From an uncultured Mucilaginibacter sp. (GTDB lineage: Bacteria > Bacteroidota > Bacteroidia > Sphingobacteriales > Sphingobacteriaceae): a DNA stretch of 38,118 bases. The notes beneath the pieces were generated by a model. It was given only the letters and a program-made list of their open reading frames with translations. It was not told the origin of the DNA and did no database searches. Every line of letters starts with the position of its first letter. Position 1 is the stretch's first letter. The stretch covers positions 1-38,118 of the forward strand of contig CAIWRU010000089.1 in assembly GCA_903915155.1 (NCBI GenBank), read 5' to 3'. Both the position numbers and the translations under genes were made by a program. This document shows, one piece after another, positions 21,730 through 30,404 of the stretch.

Positions 21730-24690
21730 TTAAAACCCAGGGCCACCACCCGGAGGACCTCCGGGACCGGGGCCGCCGCCAGGGCCACCAGGACCGCCAC
21801 CATCTTTGTTTCTTCTGAATCCATTATCAGGCGCAGGGGCCTTGCCTGCAAACTTTTTCAGCCTGAGGGTGAAGGTTGCCAAATAGTAACGGCCAAGCCT
21901 GTTAACATTTGAAGAGGTAACAGAATTTGACGATGTAAGCGTTGAAACCCCGCTATTTTGGTTGAAAAGGTCGAAAGCTGAAAGCCTTATGGTTGCTATA
22001 TTGTCTTTCAGGAACCTGCGTTCAACATATACGTTTAAAATATTAGGGTTGGTTACGTTCAGGTTGTTGGCGTAGCCATAATTAACCTGCCTTGTAAAAT
22101 CATAAAACAGGGTCCAATCTTTCCAGAAATAATTCTTACCATTCAAAGCCAGGGTTAGCGTGCGAAAATTGCTGTTATTATCAAAAGCGGCCTCATTTAC
22201 CGAATTGGTAGTTTTTGCTACCGAATAGCTTACGTTAGCCTGCGCATCCATTATATCTGTCATCGCGACCTGGAAACGTGCAGTTGGCGTAAATACCAGG
22301 TTCTTGGCAATGTTTCTTTCAAGAGCCGACATCGTGTTGTTAGAATCGACCGATGCCGAATAACCAATGTTGTTAGTATAGGCTACATTGCCGGTGAACG
22401 ATAAGGTATATTTACGTTCGTCCCATGGTTTTGAGATATTAAAAAAGGCCGAACCGGTATAGTACCCATTAGCATTTATATAGGTAATGAGATTGGTATT
22501 TCTTAATTTATTCAAAGTAGGATTAGCAGTGAGGGCGGCGGCTGAAAAGTTTGCCGGGTAGCTGATGGTATTGGTTACAACCTGGTTGTTGGTTTGTGTA
22601 AAAAATGCACCCACAAAAATTATGTTACCGGTAGCAAAGCTGAATTTATTGTATCTTAAAGTAATATTGTTGCTAAACGATGGCTTAAGATCAGCATTGC
22701 CCTGTACGGGATATAAAGCGTTTGAAAAATCTGTTACAGGCTGCAATTGATTAAAACTTGGCTGCGACGGGCTTCCACTATAATTAAAGCTAAATGATTG
22801 GCCACGATTGAAATTATATACAAAACGGGCTGTTGGCGATATATTAAAAGTGGTTTCGTGGGTTGCTGGTGTCACCGGTAATGTTGATTGCCCGTCCAGT
22901 ATTGACGGAACAGCCGCCAGGCCTAAAGTATAATTATATTTTTTCTCAACAAACCGGTAGTTAAGCCCAATGCGGTGAGTGATAAACGAAAAAGCGTAAT
23001 TGTTGCTGAGTGAATCGTCCTGTATGGGTGGAAATGCCACAAAATCTGTATCAGCAGCTAATGTATCGGTTGATTTATTGCTCGAAGTATGTGAGTGGCT
23101 GTAACTATAATTTAATTCAAGGTATGAACGCTTGCCAAGGGGTTCAAGGTATGATAAAGTGGTTGAGTAGGTTGTTGTATGGCTATCAGTATTTATTTGC
23201 TGATAGGCCGGCGTATTCAATACCCCCCCGTGGTATATGGGATTATCATACGACGAACTTTTAGAAGTATTGGCATTAAAATTTATGCTGAAATTCCGGC
23301 CACGGGTTTTAAACCTGTGATTGTATAAAGCAATTATCCCATAATTTGGCGACGACGAATTACTGACAGACGATGAATTATAAGCCAGGTTAGATGCACC
23401 CTGGTAAATAACATTTTCATTTTCAGATGTATTTGTGCTGGCATATGAAAATGTTGGGGTGATTTTTAAATAGTTAAGCGTATCGGGCTTGTATTCAATA
23501 TTAAAATTGAAACGATGGTTTATAGGATTATCATTTTCTGTTGAATTTTGGTAGGACGAACTTGGCCTTTGAAAATAATTAGTTTGATTGATGATGGATT
23601 TTGTGAAAACCGAATTATCATTAAAACTATAACTGCCATACACTGATACATCCTTGCCCCATTGATCGCGGAAGTTTGCCCCTATTGAGCGGGCATCGGT
23701 AATGCCATTAGATGTAGTAGCCAGCCCAGATGACGTTGTAGCCCTTAATGCGTTGCCACGACCACCGCCCCCTCCGCCAAAACCACCACCGCCAACACTT
23801 GCGCCTGCAGCATTAAAATTAAATAAATTAGCGTTGGTATTATTAATACTCCCTAAAACAGAGATCTGCTGGTCACCATTAAATGTAAATGCATTTATAT
23901 TACCCAGGTAACGGTTTTCGTTGGTTACGCCTGGTTTTGAAGGCAGCCAGTCTGCGCCATCGCCGCCGGTTCCCTGTGCCGAGTAACCATAGTTTTTATC
24001 CTTCCGGATGGTGATATTCATGATCTTGCTTGGTTCGCCGGTTTTAACGCCGGTTAAATTCGCCTGGTCGCCATAATCATCAATCATTTGTATACTTTCT
24101 ATCACATCAGCCGGCAGGTTTTTGGTAGCCGTTTGCACATCACCCCCAAAAAAGTCTTTTCCATTTACCCTTACTTTCGTAACCTGCTTACCCTGCGCTG
24201 TAATATTACCGTTGGCGTCAACATCAACACCGGGCAGCTTTTTTATAACATCTTCAACCGGCGCGTTCGCCCGTACAGGATACGCACTGGCCTTATATTC
24301 AACGGTATCCTCCTTCATGGTAACCGGGTTAACGCCAACAATATTAACCGTGCTCAATACGTTTGATTCCACTTTTAATATAATAGGATCGAGTATTACA
24401 GGCTTTGTATCGTTATCCAAAGTAAAATGGCGTATTAAGCCCTGGTAGCCTAATGATGTTACCACCAGGGTAAATTTAGGCCCTTTAACGAATGCAAAAA
24501 CAAATTTACCATCGGCATCAGTAGCTGTTAAAACACTGTCGCCGGTAGCATTAATACATTTTACAATAGCACCCGGAACCGTTTGTTTCGTTGAATCAAT
24601 AACAGTACCATGTACTTCGCGACTGGTTTGCGCATGAACAGATGCAATAGAAAGCAGTATAACCGAACAAATTATTAAAAATGATCTCAT
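21730..24690 (-). CDS. TonB-dependent-receptor-like outer-membrane barrel protein
   Basis: A 986-residue outer-membrane protein. After a signal peptide (IASVHAQ) comes a CarboxypepD_reg-like domain (about 22-110: VHGTVIDSTKQTVPGAIVKC and TDADGKFVFAFV). A plug-like domain follows (about 120-240: PVEDVIKKLPGVDVDANGNITAQGKQVTKVRVNGKDFFGGD and NLPADVIESIQMIDDYG). The remaining about 700 residues are beta-strand-rich with Asn/Ser/Tyr loops, as in the OMP_b-brl_3 family. Gly-rich loops are unusual (GASVGGGGFGGGGGGRG near 295 and a Gly/Pro tail GPGGPGGGPGPGG at the very end). No SusD partner is adjacent, so the cargo is unknown. It appears monocistronic. Confidence 0.9.
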   Translation of the reverse strand: MRSFLIICSVILLSIASVHAQTSREVHGTVIDSTKQTVPGAIVKCINATGDSVLTATDADGKFVFAFVKGPKFTLVVTSLGYQGLIRHFTLDNDTKPVILDPIILKVESNVLSTVNIVGVNPVTMKEDTVEYKASAYPVRANAPVEDVIKKLPGVDVDANGNITAQGKQVTKVRVNGKDFFGGDVQTATKNLPADVIESIQMIDDYGDQANLTGVKTGEPSKIMNITIRKDKNYGYSAQGTGGDGADWLPSKPGVTNENRYLGNINAFTFNGDQQISVLGSINNTNANLFNFNAAGASVGGGGFGGGGGGRGNALRATTSSGLATTSNGITDARSIGANFRDQWGKDVSVYGSYSFNDNSVFTKSIINQTNYFQRPSSSYQNSTENDNPINHRFNFNIEYKPDTLNYLKITPTFSYASTNTSENENVIYQGASNLAYNSSSVSNSSSPNYGIIALYNHRFKTRGRNFSINFNANTSKSSSYDNPIYHGGVLNTPAYQQINTDSHTTTYSTTLSYLEPLGKRSYLELNYSYSHSHTSSNKSTDTLAADTDFVAFPPIQDDSLSNNYAFSFITHRIGLNYRFVEKKYNYTLGLAAVPSILDGQSTLPVTPATHETTFNISPTARFVYNFNRGQSFSFNYSGSPSQPSFNQLQPVTDFSNALYPVQGNADLKPSFSNNITLRYNKFSFATGNIIFVGAFFTQTNNQVVTNTISYPANFSAAALTANPTLNKLRNTNLITYINANGYYTGSAFFNISKPWDERKYTLSFTGNVAYTNNIGYSASVDSNNTMSALERNIAKNLVFTPTARFQVAMTDIMDAQANVSYSVAKTTNSVNEAAFDNNSNFRTLTLALNGKNYFWKDWTLFYDFTRQVNYGYANNLNVTNPNILNVYVERRFLKDNIATIRLSAFDLFNQNSGVSTLTSSNSVTSSNVNRLGRYYLATFTLRLKKFAGKAPAPDNGFRRNKDGGGPGGPGGGPGPGGPPGGGPGF

Positions 24691-24844
24691 AGATATATAT
24701 CGAAGTAAGCTTATTAAAATTTTTATAATATATGCTGATAATATATAATACCATGCAAATAATGTGTAAAGGTTGTATTTATAAATGTTAAATGATTAAT
24801 AATCATATCATTGTTACATAATATATTTGTTACATATTAAAACT
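24691..24844. other. AT-rich region with short repeats before the barrel gene
   Basis: Very AT-rich. Two direct copies of TTGTTACATA (24811-24820 and 24827-24836) and a hairpin ATGATT/AATCAT (24792-24806) lie here. The region should hold the promoter of the minus-strand barrel gene, but I could not place a convincing -33/-7 pair. Confidence 0.4.
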
Positions 24845-24873
24845 AAAAAAGGCCCCCCGGAAACCGGGAAGCC
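24845..24873 (-). terminator. Rho-independent terminator after the collagen-like gene
   Basis: On the minus strand GGCTTCCCGG pairs with CCGGGGGGCC around TTT, followed by TTTTTT (plus-strand 24845-24850). Confidence 0.92.
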
Positions 24874-24901
24874 TTATATATTGAACCAAACTAACTAACT
24901 A

Positions 24902-25762
24902 TTAATTACCTAAACGTAAGGCTGATGCCAACTGACCGTAGTCGTTTACATTTATACCAGGGTGTTGCAGTGAAAGTGTTGTAAGCGAAGTACCGTCAAT
25001 TACAACTACCCTCAGATCAAGGCCGCTTTGGGTGGTACTGGCTTGTAAACTAATGGTTCCAACACCATAATTGGTCATGTTTATAGTTAAGCCAGGAGCG
25101 CTATATGGCAACGGATAATAAGCACCGGTATTACCTGTGGTCCTGAAATAAACTAATACAACGCCTTCGTTAACAACATTCTGTGTTATGGCAGGTATGC
25201 TAAAGGAAGAACCTGTTACTGATATGCTTTGATTTACAAGCAAGAAGCTTTGAGCACCAGGTCCGGCAGGGCCTGTAGCACCAGTTGCACCTGTAGCGCC
25301 GGTTGCACCAGTTGGGCCGGCAGGACCAGCAGGGCCTGTAGCACCAGTTGCTCCCGTAGCACCTGTAGCGCCAACGGCACCAGTAGCACCGGTTGCACCA
25401 TCTTTACCATTCGCTCCGGCAGGGCCAGTAGCACCAGTTGCGCCGGTAGCTCCAACAGCGCCAGTAGCACCAGCGGGGCCGGTAGCTCCAACAGCACCTG
25501 TAGCGCCGGTTGCACCTGTAGCGCCAGCTGCGCCTGTGTCACCTTTTGGTCCGGCAGGGCCTTGTGGGCCAACAGGACCACCAGCAGGGCCAGCGGGGCC
25601 TTGCGGGCCAGCTGCACCGGTTGCGCCTGTGGCACCGGTAGCTCCGGTTGCACCCGTAGCACCAGTTGCTCCGGTAGGGCCGGGAGTTTTGTCTTTACGG
25701 CATGCACCCAATGTGAATGTCAATAAGAATAAGGTTGGTAGTATAAGTTTTAGTCTTTTCAT
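24902..25762 (-). CDS. Collagen-like repeat lipoprotein
   Basis: A 286-residue protein. The signal peptide ends in a lipobox LGAC, so it is anchored by Cys21. Residues about 28-169 are about 46 Gly-X-Y triplets, mostly GAT, GPA, GPQ and GAV, with one interruption (GGPV). Such runs form collagen-type triple helices, so a trimeric stalk is likely. The C-terminal about 115 residues are a strand-rich domain ([32 protein letters not shown]) that may be the trimerisation head. It is the last gene of a minus-strand run after the truncated secreted protein, 39 bp downstream of its stop. The repetitive DNA makes length variation by slippage plausible. Confidence 0.9.
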   Translation of the reverse strand: MKRLKLILPTLFLLTFTLGACRKDKTPGPTGATGATGATGATGATGATGAAGPQGPAGPAGGPVGPQGPAGPKGDTGAAGATGATGATGAVGATGPAGATGAVGATGATGATGPAGANGKDGATGATGAVGATGATGATGATGPAGPAGPTGATGATGATGATGPAGPGAQSFLLVNQSISVTGSSFSIPAITQNVVNEGVVLVYFRTTGNTGAYYPLPYSAPGLTINMTNYGVGTISLQASTTQSGLDLRVVVIDGTSLTTLSLQHPGINVNDYGQLASALRLGN

Positions 25763-25801
25763 AACAATAATTTATATCGTAATGGGGTGTTTTACGAAAA
25801 C

Positions 25802-26593
25802 TTATTTGTCGTTCACCCAAACTTTTACCGATCCTGATACGCCTATGCGCAGTTGTGCTTCGGTATTATCGGTCGAGTTAACGAATGTTTGAGAAAAAAT
25901 AACCGAATTTTCGGCACTGGAATAATACGTAAAATCCATCCATTTGTCGCGCCTTACATCGGTAACGTCATGCCACCCTGTTTTTGCACCATACTTCCCG
26001 GCAAACAAAGCATCGGCTTCGGGATGATCAATAACCGGGTAAGTCCTGTCGAACCCGCTTGTAGAGATATTTTCAAACTCTCCGGTTATCTGCCAGTTTT
26101 CAATGGAGTGTATATTTTTAAAAAAAGCATCGGCCTCTGATAGCTGGTTGCCGGCTTCATAATGCGCACCGATCATGGAGCTTGCCATAGCCGGTATCAT
26201 ACCATCCCATGTGGTATTGGCTGCGATTTGCTTTAAAAGCGCCAGTTGCTGTGGCGAATGTTTACCAAAAGATGAGTTTATACAGGGCGTGGTCCATAAT
26301 GCATAAACATAAGGCGCAGGGCTTTTGCTTTGTGCATAAAATTTTTGAAAATAATCAAATGCCCGTGAAGGCGCCTGGTCGGCTTCGGCAATAAGGCTAA
26401 GGCCTAATAGGGCATCGCCGGCATGATTGTTTTGTTGTATGGCCTGGTTAAATAGCGCCGAGGCGCTATCGGGTTTATTGTTGAAAAAGGCTTGCCAGGC
26501 ATTTTGTAAATTACTTTGAGCAAATGTATTGCTACTGAAAAAAAGAAACAGGAATAGGACAAAGGTTTTTTGTAAGGCAATAGGTTTAAGCAT
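25802..26593 (-). pseudogene. Truncated secreted TPR-type protein (N-terminal fragment)
   Basis: A 263-residue frame with a signal peptide (FSSNTFAQ) and TPR-like helices (WQAFFNNKPDSASALFNQAI and AFDYFQKFYAQ). A strand domain then includes WQITGEFENISTSGFDRTYP and ends abruptly at GVSGSVKVWVNDK, followed by a stop. From memory, full-length Bacteroidota homologues continue after this VWVNDK stretch into a DUF3857/transglutaminase-like part of several hundred more residues. Here the next 39 bp lead into the collagen-like gene, so I infer that the 3' part was lost. It starts 9 bp after alanine dehydrogenase ends, so it is still in that transcript. It could also be a natural short form. Confidence 0.6.
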
Positions 26594-26602
26594 GTTTTTA
26601 AA

Positions 26603-27829
26603 TTAACGATGGGAAACAATGAGCAAGTCGAGGTCTTTGGTAGGGATAGCGAATCTTTCGCCAATATATTTACTGGTTAAATGGCCCTGGTAAATGTATA
26701 CTGCATTACGCACACCTGCATTTTGCCATATTACATTTTTTAGCCCGCCCTGTTCGCCAATATCCAGCAGAATAGGTGCAAAAATGTTGGTTAACGCATA
26801 AGTAGCGGTACGCGCGACGCGCGACGCGATGTTGGGCACACAATAATGTATAACATCGTACTTGCGGAAAACGGGGTGGGTATGATTGGTAATTTCGGAT
26901 GTTTCAAAACAACCGCCCTGGTCAATACTTACATCAATAATAACCGAGTCGCGCTTCATTCTGCTTACCGTTTCTTCGGATATGATGCAGGGGCTGCGGC
27001 CATCTTCAGCACGCATAGCGCCAATGGCTACATCGCAGGTGGTAACAGCTTTTTCCAACACGATAGGCTGCACAACAGATGTAAATACTCGCGAGCCAAT
27101 ATTATTTTGCAAGCGGCGCAGTTTATAAATGGAGGGATCGAACACTTTTACTTCCGCACCTAATGATATTGCAGTACGTGCGGCATATTCGCCTACGGTA
27201 CCCGCGCCCAATATTACTATTTCGGTTGGGGGTACACCCGTTATGCCGCCCAGCATTAAGCCTTTGCCATCAAAAACATTGCTTAAGTATTCGGCAGCTA
27301 TTAGTATTGATGTAGCACCTACGATCTCGCTCATGGCACGCACAACAGTTAACGAGCCGCCTTCATCCTGCAAATGCTCAAAACAAAGCGCGGTTATCTT
27401 TTTGTGCAACAGTGCCTGCAGGCAATCATGTTTAAGGGTTGATATTTGCAAGGCGGATATCAATATCTGCCCGGGCTTCATCAATTCTATTTCGGCCAAA
27501 GTAGGCGGAGCTATTTTTATTATGATATCAGCTTCGTAAACAGTTTTATGATCATAAACTATCTGCGCGCCCTGTTCGCTGTAATCCTTGTCAGAAAAAT
27601 TGGCAGCCTGGCCCGCATTGCTTTCCAGCATTACCTGGTGCCCGTTATTCACGAGCAGCGCCACCGATAAAGGTGTTAGCGGTATTCGGTTTTCCTGGAA
27701 GGAAACCTCTTTGGGGATACCTATGTAAAGCTTGTTTTTTTTGGTCTTAACCTCCAGCATCGACTCCTGCGGCTGCATCATTGCCTGCTTCGCAATGTCA
27801 GAAAACCCACTGTATTTCCCTGAACTCAT
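26603..27829 (-). CDS. ald: Alanine dehydrogenase
   Basis: A 408-residue cytoplasmic protein of the alanine dehydrogenase/transhydrogenase family, converting L-alanine and NAD to pyruvate, ammonia and NADH. The N-terminal domain starts after a 33-residue extension at LYIGIPKEVSFQENRIPLTPLSVALL; the extension is common in this phylum. The NAD-binding Rossmann motif is VILGAGTVGEYAARTAISLGAEVKVFD (about 208-234). Further family blocks are GAMRAEDGRSPCIISEETVSRMK, VIIDVSIDQGGCFETS and VPNIASRVARTATYALTN. It lies 53 bp downstream of tsaE in the same direction, a neighbourhood frequent in Bacteroidota. Confidence 0.94.
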   Translation of the reverse strand: MSSGKYSGFSDIAKQAMMQPQESMLEVKTKKNKLYIGIPKEVSFQENRIPLTPLSVALLVNNGHQVMLESNAGQAANFSDKDYSEQGAQIVYDHKTVYEADIIIKIAPPTLAEIELMKPGQILISALQISTLKHDCLQALLHKKITALCFEHLQDEGGSLTVVRAMSEIVGATSILIAAEYLSNVFDGKGLMLGGITGVPPTEIVILGAGTVGEYAARTAISLGAEVKVFDPSIYKLRRLQNNIGSRVFTSVVQPIVLEKAVTTCDVAIGAMRAEDGRSPCIISEETVSRMKRDSVIIDVSIDQGGCFETSEITNHTHPVFRKYDVIHYCVPNIASRVARTATYALTNIFAPILLDIGEQGGLKNVIWQNAGVRNAVYIYQGHLTSKYIGERFAIPTKDLDLLIVSHR

Positions 27830-27882
27830 TTTATGTATTTTTCCGGATGATGAAGATAGGAAAAAAAAGGATTTTTATTAAA

Positions 27883-28314
27883 TTAAATCTGGCCCACAAT
27901 TATTTGCCGCTCATTATTACTTTCAACCGATATTTTTATGCTGATATAGTGCAGCGGCAACAGGTCGGGGATTTTTTCCGGCCATTCAATAAAGCAATAA
28001 TTGCCCGAATAAAGGTATTCTTCAAAGCCCATATCCAGCGCTTCGGTCTGAGTTTTCAGCCGATAAAAATCGAAATGGTAGATATTTCTGCCGGGGGCAT
28101 TGTATTCGTTTACAATGGAAAAGGTTGGGCTGGCCACATTATCATTGGTGCCTAATTGCTTACATAATGACTTTATAAGCGTGGTTTTGCCTGCGCCCAT
28201 TTCGCCGTAGAAAAGAAAGATGCGGTTTTTGGATGCGAAGGTTATGATCTCGGAAGCGACGGTGGAAAGTTGAGAGGTAGATGAGGCGGTTAAAAGCATA
28301 TTATTTCCATTCAT
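27883..28314 (-). CDS. tsaE: tRNA threonylcarbamoyladenosine biosynthesis ATPase TsaE
   Basis: A 143-residue P-loop ATPase. With TsaB, TsaC and TsaD it makes the t6A37 modification of tRNAs reading ANN codons; TsaE resets the TsaBD complex by ATP hydrolysis. The Walker A motif is GEMGAGKTT (from Gly37), followed by VASPTFSIVNEYNA and the conserved IYHFDFYRLK with CFIEWPEKIPDLLP. Length is normal. The ATG at 28314 is used, with an alternative Met at codon 6. It lies in a likely operon: small gene, tsaE, alanine dehydrogenase. Confidence 0.96.
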   Translation of the reverse strand: MNGNNMLLTASSTSQLSTVASEIITFASKNRIFLFYGEMGAGKTTLIKSLCKQLGTNDNVASPTFSIVNEYNAPGRNIYHFDFYRLKTQTEALDMGFEEYLYSGNYCFIEWPEKIPDLLPLHYISIKISVESNNERQIIVGQI

Positions 28315-28332
28315 CTCTCAAGCGTTTTTGAA

Positions 28333-28518
28333 TTAGCAAGCATCTTTATCAACTTTCAAAACGCCATTAAACCTTTTTGCATCAAAGCTCTTTTTAGTAT
28401 TGCCCGAATCTAATTGCTTGGAAACTTCGTCCCAATATAACATACTGTTTGGGTTTTCCCTTGCTTCTTTCAACCTTGCCAATACCAAATCTTTATGCTC
28501 TTGTGGTATTTCTTTCAT
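28333..28518 (-). CDS. Small helical protein upstream of tsaE, antitoxin-like
   Basis: A frame is open from a TTG at 28554, but the ATG at 28518 gives a better 61-residue product. It is charged and helical (EIPQEHKDLVLARLKEARENPNSMLYWDEV). The element 'ENPNS then W-x-E' recalls short addiction-module/antitoxin-type proteins in which a helix ends in a Trp-Glu motif. No toxin gene is adjacent, so this is a weak guess. The stop lies 18 bp before the start of tsaE, so it is probably co-transcribed. Confidence 0.55.
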   Translation of the reverse strand: MKEIPQEHKDLVLARLKEARENPNSMLYWDEVSKQLDSGNTKKSFDAKRFNGVLKVDKDAC

Positions 28519-28580
28519 CTCATTATCAATTTCAATCAAAAATAATAATCTCAATCATAATTTTGAGAATAAATGAAACA

Positions 28581-28611
28581 GACTTGCGAAGTTTTTAAAA
28601 CTTCGCAAGTC
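28581..28611. repeat. Perfect 31-bp palindrome (15-bp arms)
   Basis: GACTTGCGAAGTTTT and its exact complement are separated by one T. It lies between the start of the small tsaE-operon gene and the 3' end of the PorX-type gene. It may terminate the PorX transcript, but I see it also as a dispersed intergenic palindrome type common in Sphingobacteria. Confidence 0.75.
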
Positions 28612-28648
28612 AATATCTGGTCAACAAATTAAAAAAAATGTTTATTTA

Positions 28649-30202
28649 TTACTTCGGCCCGTAAGTAGCAATAGGTATTATCATTTCTTCTAATGATATA
28701 CCGCCATGCTGGAAGGTTTCGTTATAAAAGTTAACAAAGTGGTTGTAGTTGTTTGGGTAAACAAAATAACCGTCCTCCTTAGCAAATACAAAGCTCGAGC
28801 TTACGTGCAATTTAGGCAGCATAGCATCGTGCGGGTTGCGGATGTGGAATACCTCTTTAGGGTTAAAATTTAAATTACGCCCCTGCTTGTAGCGCAGGTT
28901 GGTATTGGTGTTACGGTCGCCAATGATCTTGCTTTGTTTTTTTACGCGGATGGTACCGTGGTCGGTAGTAATTACTACGCGCACTTGTTTGGAAGCTAAA
29001 AACTTAAGCAGATCGAACAATGGCGAATGCTCGAACCATGATAGCGTTAATGAGCGATAGGCCGAATCATCACTGGCCAGTTCGCGTATCATTTGCATAT
29101 CGGTACGGGCGTGCGACAGCATATCCACAAAGTTATAAACCACTACGTTCAGCGCATTTTTCATCAGGTTATTCACCGATTCATTCAGCGCTCGGCCCTC
29201 GTCGATATTTAAAATTTTATGGTACGAATGTTTTATGTCCTTGCGTAAAACCCGTTGGATCTGATCGGTAAGGAAATTTGACTCAAACAAATTCTTGCCA
29301 CCCTCATCCTCATCATTCTGCCACATTTGCGGGTAGCGTTTTTCCATTTCCAGTGGCATCAAGCCTGAAAAAATGGAGTTACGGGCATATTGCGTTGCAG
29401 TTGGCAGGATACTGTAATAAGTATCTTCTTCTTCCAGCCTGAAGTATTCAGATATGATGGGGTTAATGATCTTGAACTGGTCGTACCGTAAATTATCTAT
29501 CAAAATAAAAAATACGGGGCCCTTGCCATCCAGTTTCGGAAACACCTTCTTTTTAAACAACTGGGGCGAACTTGTTGGTGCGCCATCTGGGTTTTGTACC
29601 CAATCGATATAGTTCCTTTCCACAAACTTGCAGAACTGTGTGTTGGCTTCGGCTTTTTGCAGCGTTAAAATTTCATGCATGCCACTATCTTCCAATTGTT
29701 GCAGTTCAAGCTCCCAGTAAATCAGTTTTTTGTAAACGTCCACCCATTCCTGGTGAGTAAGGTTTTCGTTAAGTGTCATGCCCAGGTTACGAAAATCCTG
29801 CTGGTAGGCCATGGTAGTTTTTTCAGTAACCAGGCGTTTGTTATCAGTAAGCTTTTTTATGGTGAGCAATATTTGCTTTGGATGAACCGGCTTTATGAGG
29901 TAGTCATCGATCTTTGAACCGATGGCATCCTCCATCAAATACTCTTCCTCATTTTTAGTAATGAGTACGATGGGCACGTCATTGTTTATGTTCTTTATTT
30001 GTTGTAAAGTTTCCAAACCGGTTAGGCCCGGCATGTTTTCGTCTAAAAATACTAAATCAAAAAAATTACTTTTGAAGGAATCAACGGCATCATTACCGTT
30101 TGTTACGGTGGTAACATTGTATCCTTTTTCTTTAAGAAATAACACGTGGGGTCTTAAACGGTCGATCTCGTCGTCGGCCCATAATATGGTAGTTTCCTGC
30201 AT
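28649..30202 (-). CDS. porX: PorX-type response regulator with PglZ phosphodiesterase domain
   Basis: A 517-residue protein matching PorX of the type IX secretion system. Residues 1-120 are a receiver domain with DDE at 10-12 and phospho-acceptor Asp54 in LVFLDENMPG; Lys in YLIKPVHP completes the site. A helical middle follows. From about residue 220 the PglZ (alkaline-phosphatase-like) domain has metal-ligand motifs FILIDNLRYDQF, SILPTATQYARNSIFSGLMP, NFVDMLSHARTDM and VVITTDHGTIRV, and the end has NETFQHGGISLEEMIIP. PorX with kinase PorY controls T9SS genes, and its PglZ domain cleaves cyclic oligonucleotides. It is monocistronic here. No other por/gld genes are in the window. Confidence 0.92.
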   Translation of the reverse strand: MQETTILWADDEIDRLRPHVLFLKEKGYNVTTVTNGNDAVDSFKSNFFDLVFLDENMPGLTGLETLQQIKNINNDVPIVLITKNEEEYLMEDAIGSKIDDYLIKPVHPKQILLTIKKLTDNKRLVTEKTTMAYQQDFRNLGMTLNENLTHQEWVDVYKKLIYWELELQQLEDSGMHEILTLQKAEANTQFCKFVERNYIDWVQNPDGAPTSSPQLFKKKVFPKLDGKGPVFFILIDNLRYDQFKIINPIISEYFRLEEEDTYYSILPTATQYARNSIFSGLMPLEMEKRYPQMWQNDEDEGGKNLFESNFLTDQIQRVLRKDIKHSYHKILNIDEGRALNESVNNLMKNALNVVVYNFVDMLSHARTDMQMIRELASDDSAYRSLTLSWFEHSPLFDLLKFLASKQVRVVITTDHGTIRVKKQSKIIGDRNTNTNLRYKQGRNLNFNPKEVFHIRNPHDAMLPKLHVSSSFVFAKEDGYFVYPNNYNHFVNFYNETFQHGGISLEEMIIPIATYGPK

Positions 30203-30218
30203 GATAGTTAAAAATTAG

Positions 30219-30237
30219 GAACCAGGATTAAACGGAT
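30219..30237. repeat. Copy of a dispersed GAACC-GATTAAAC motif
   Basis: This 19-bp segment (starting GAACCAGGATTAAAC) agrees at 16 of 19 positions with each arm of the element at 34952-35056. It stands alone here, in the 200-bp gap between porX and the HD gene. Confidence 0.45.
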
Positions 30238-30404
30238 CTTCATGATCAACAGGATGTTAATGCACGCCGCAAATTCTAATTCAGACAGTTATAACCCCAA
30301 AGCACGGCATTTGTTGCCGCTTTTAAAGCTATTAACAAAATTTTAACAAATATAAGACACGCGTTGTACCTTTATTGCACATTTTTGTATCGAGAAAAAA
30401 TACA

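Noticed and set aside
25260..25690. CRISPR-like short repeats
   Set aside because: The repetition is in coding triplets with no constant repeat-spacer structure; it is the collagen-like region.
25229..25726. Long plus-strand and second minus-strand frames across the collagen-like repeat
   Set aside because: They are forced by the triplet repeat of the real gene (Gly-X-Y), giving Ser/Thr/Cys- or Leu/Gln-rich nonsense.
30347..30354. -7 box TATATTTG on the minus strand as porX promoter
   Set aside because: No TTTG lies at the required distance upstream and the leader would be about 140 nt; not convincing alone.
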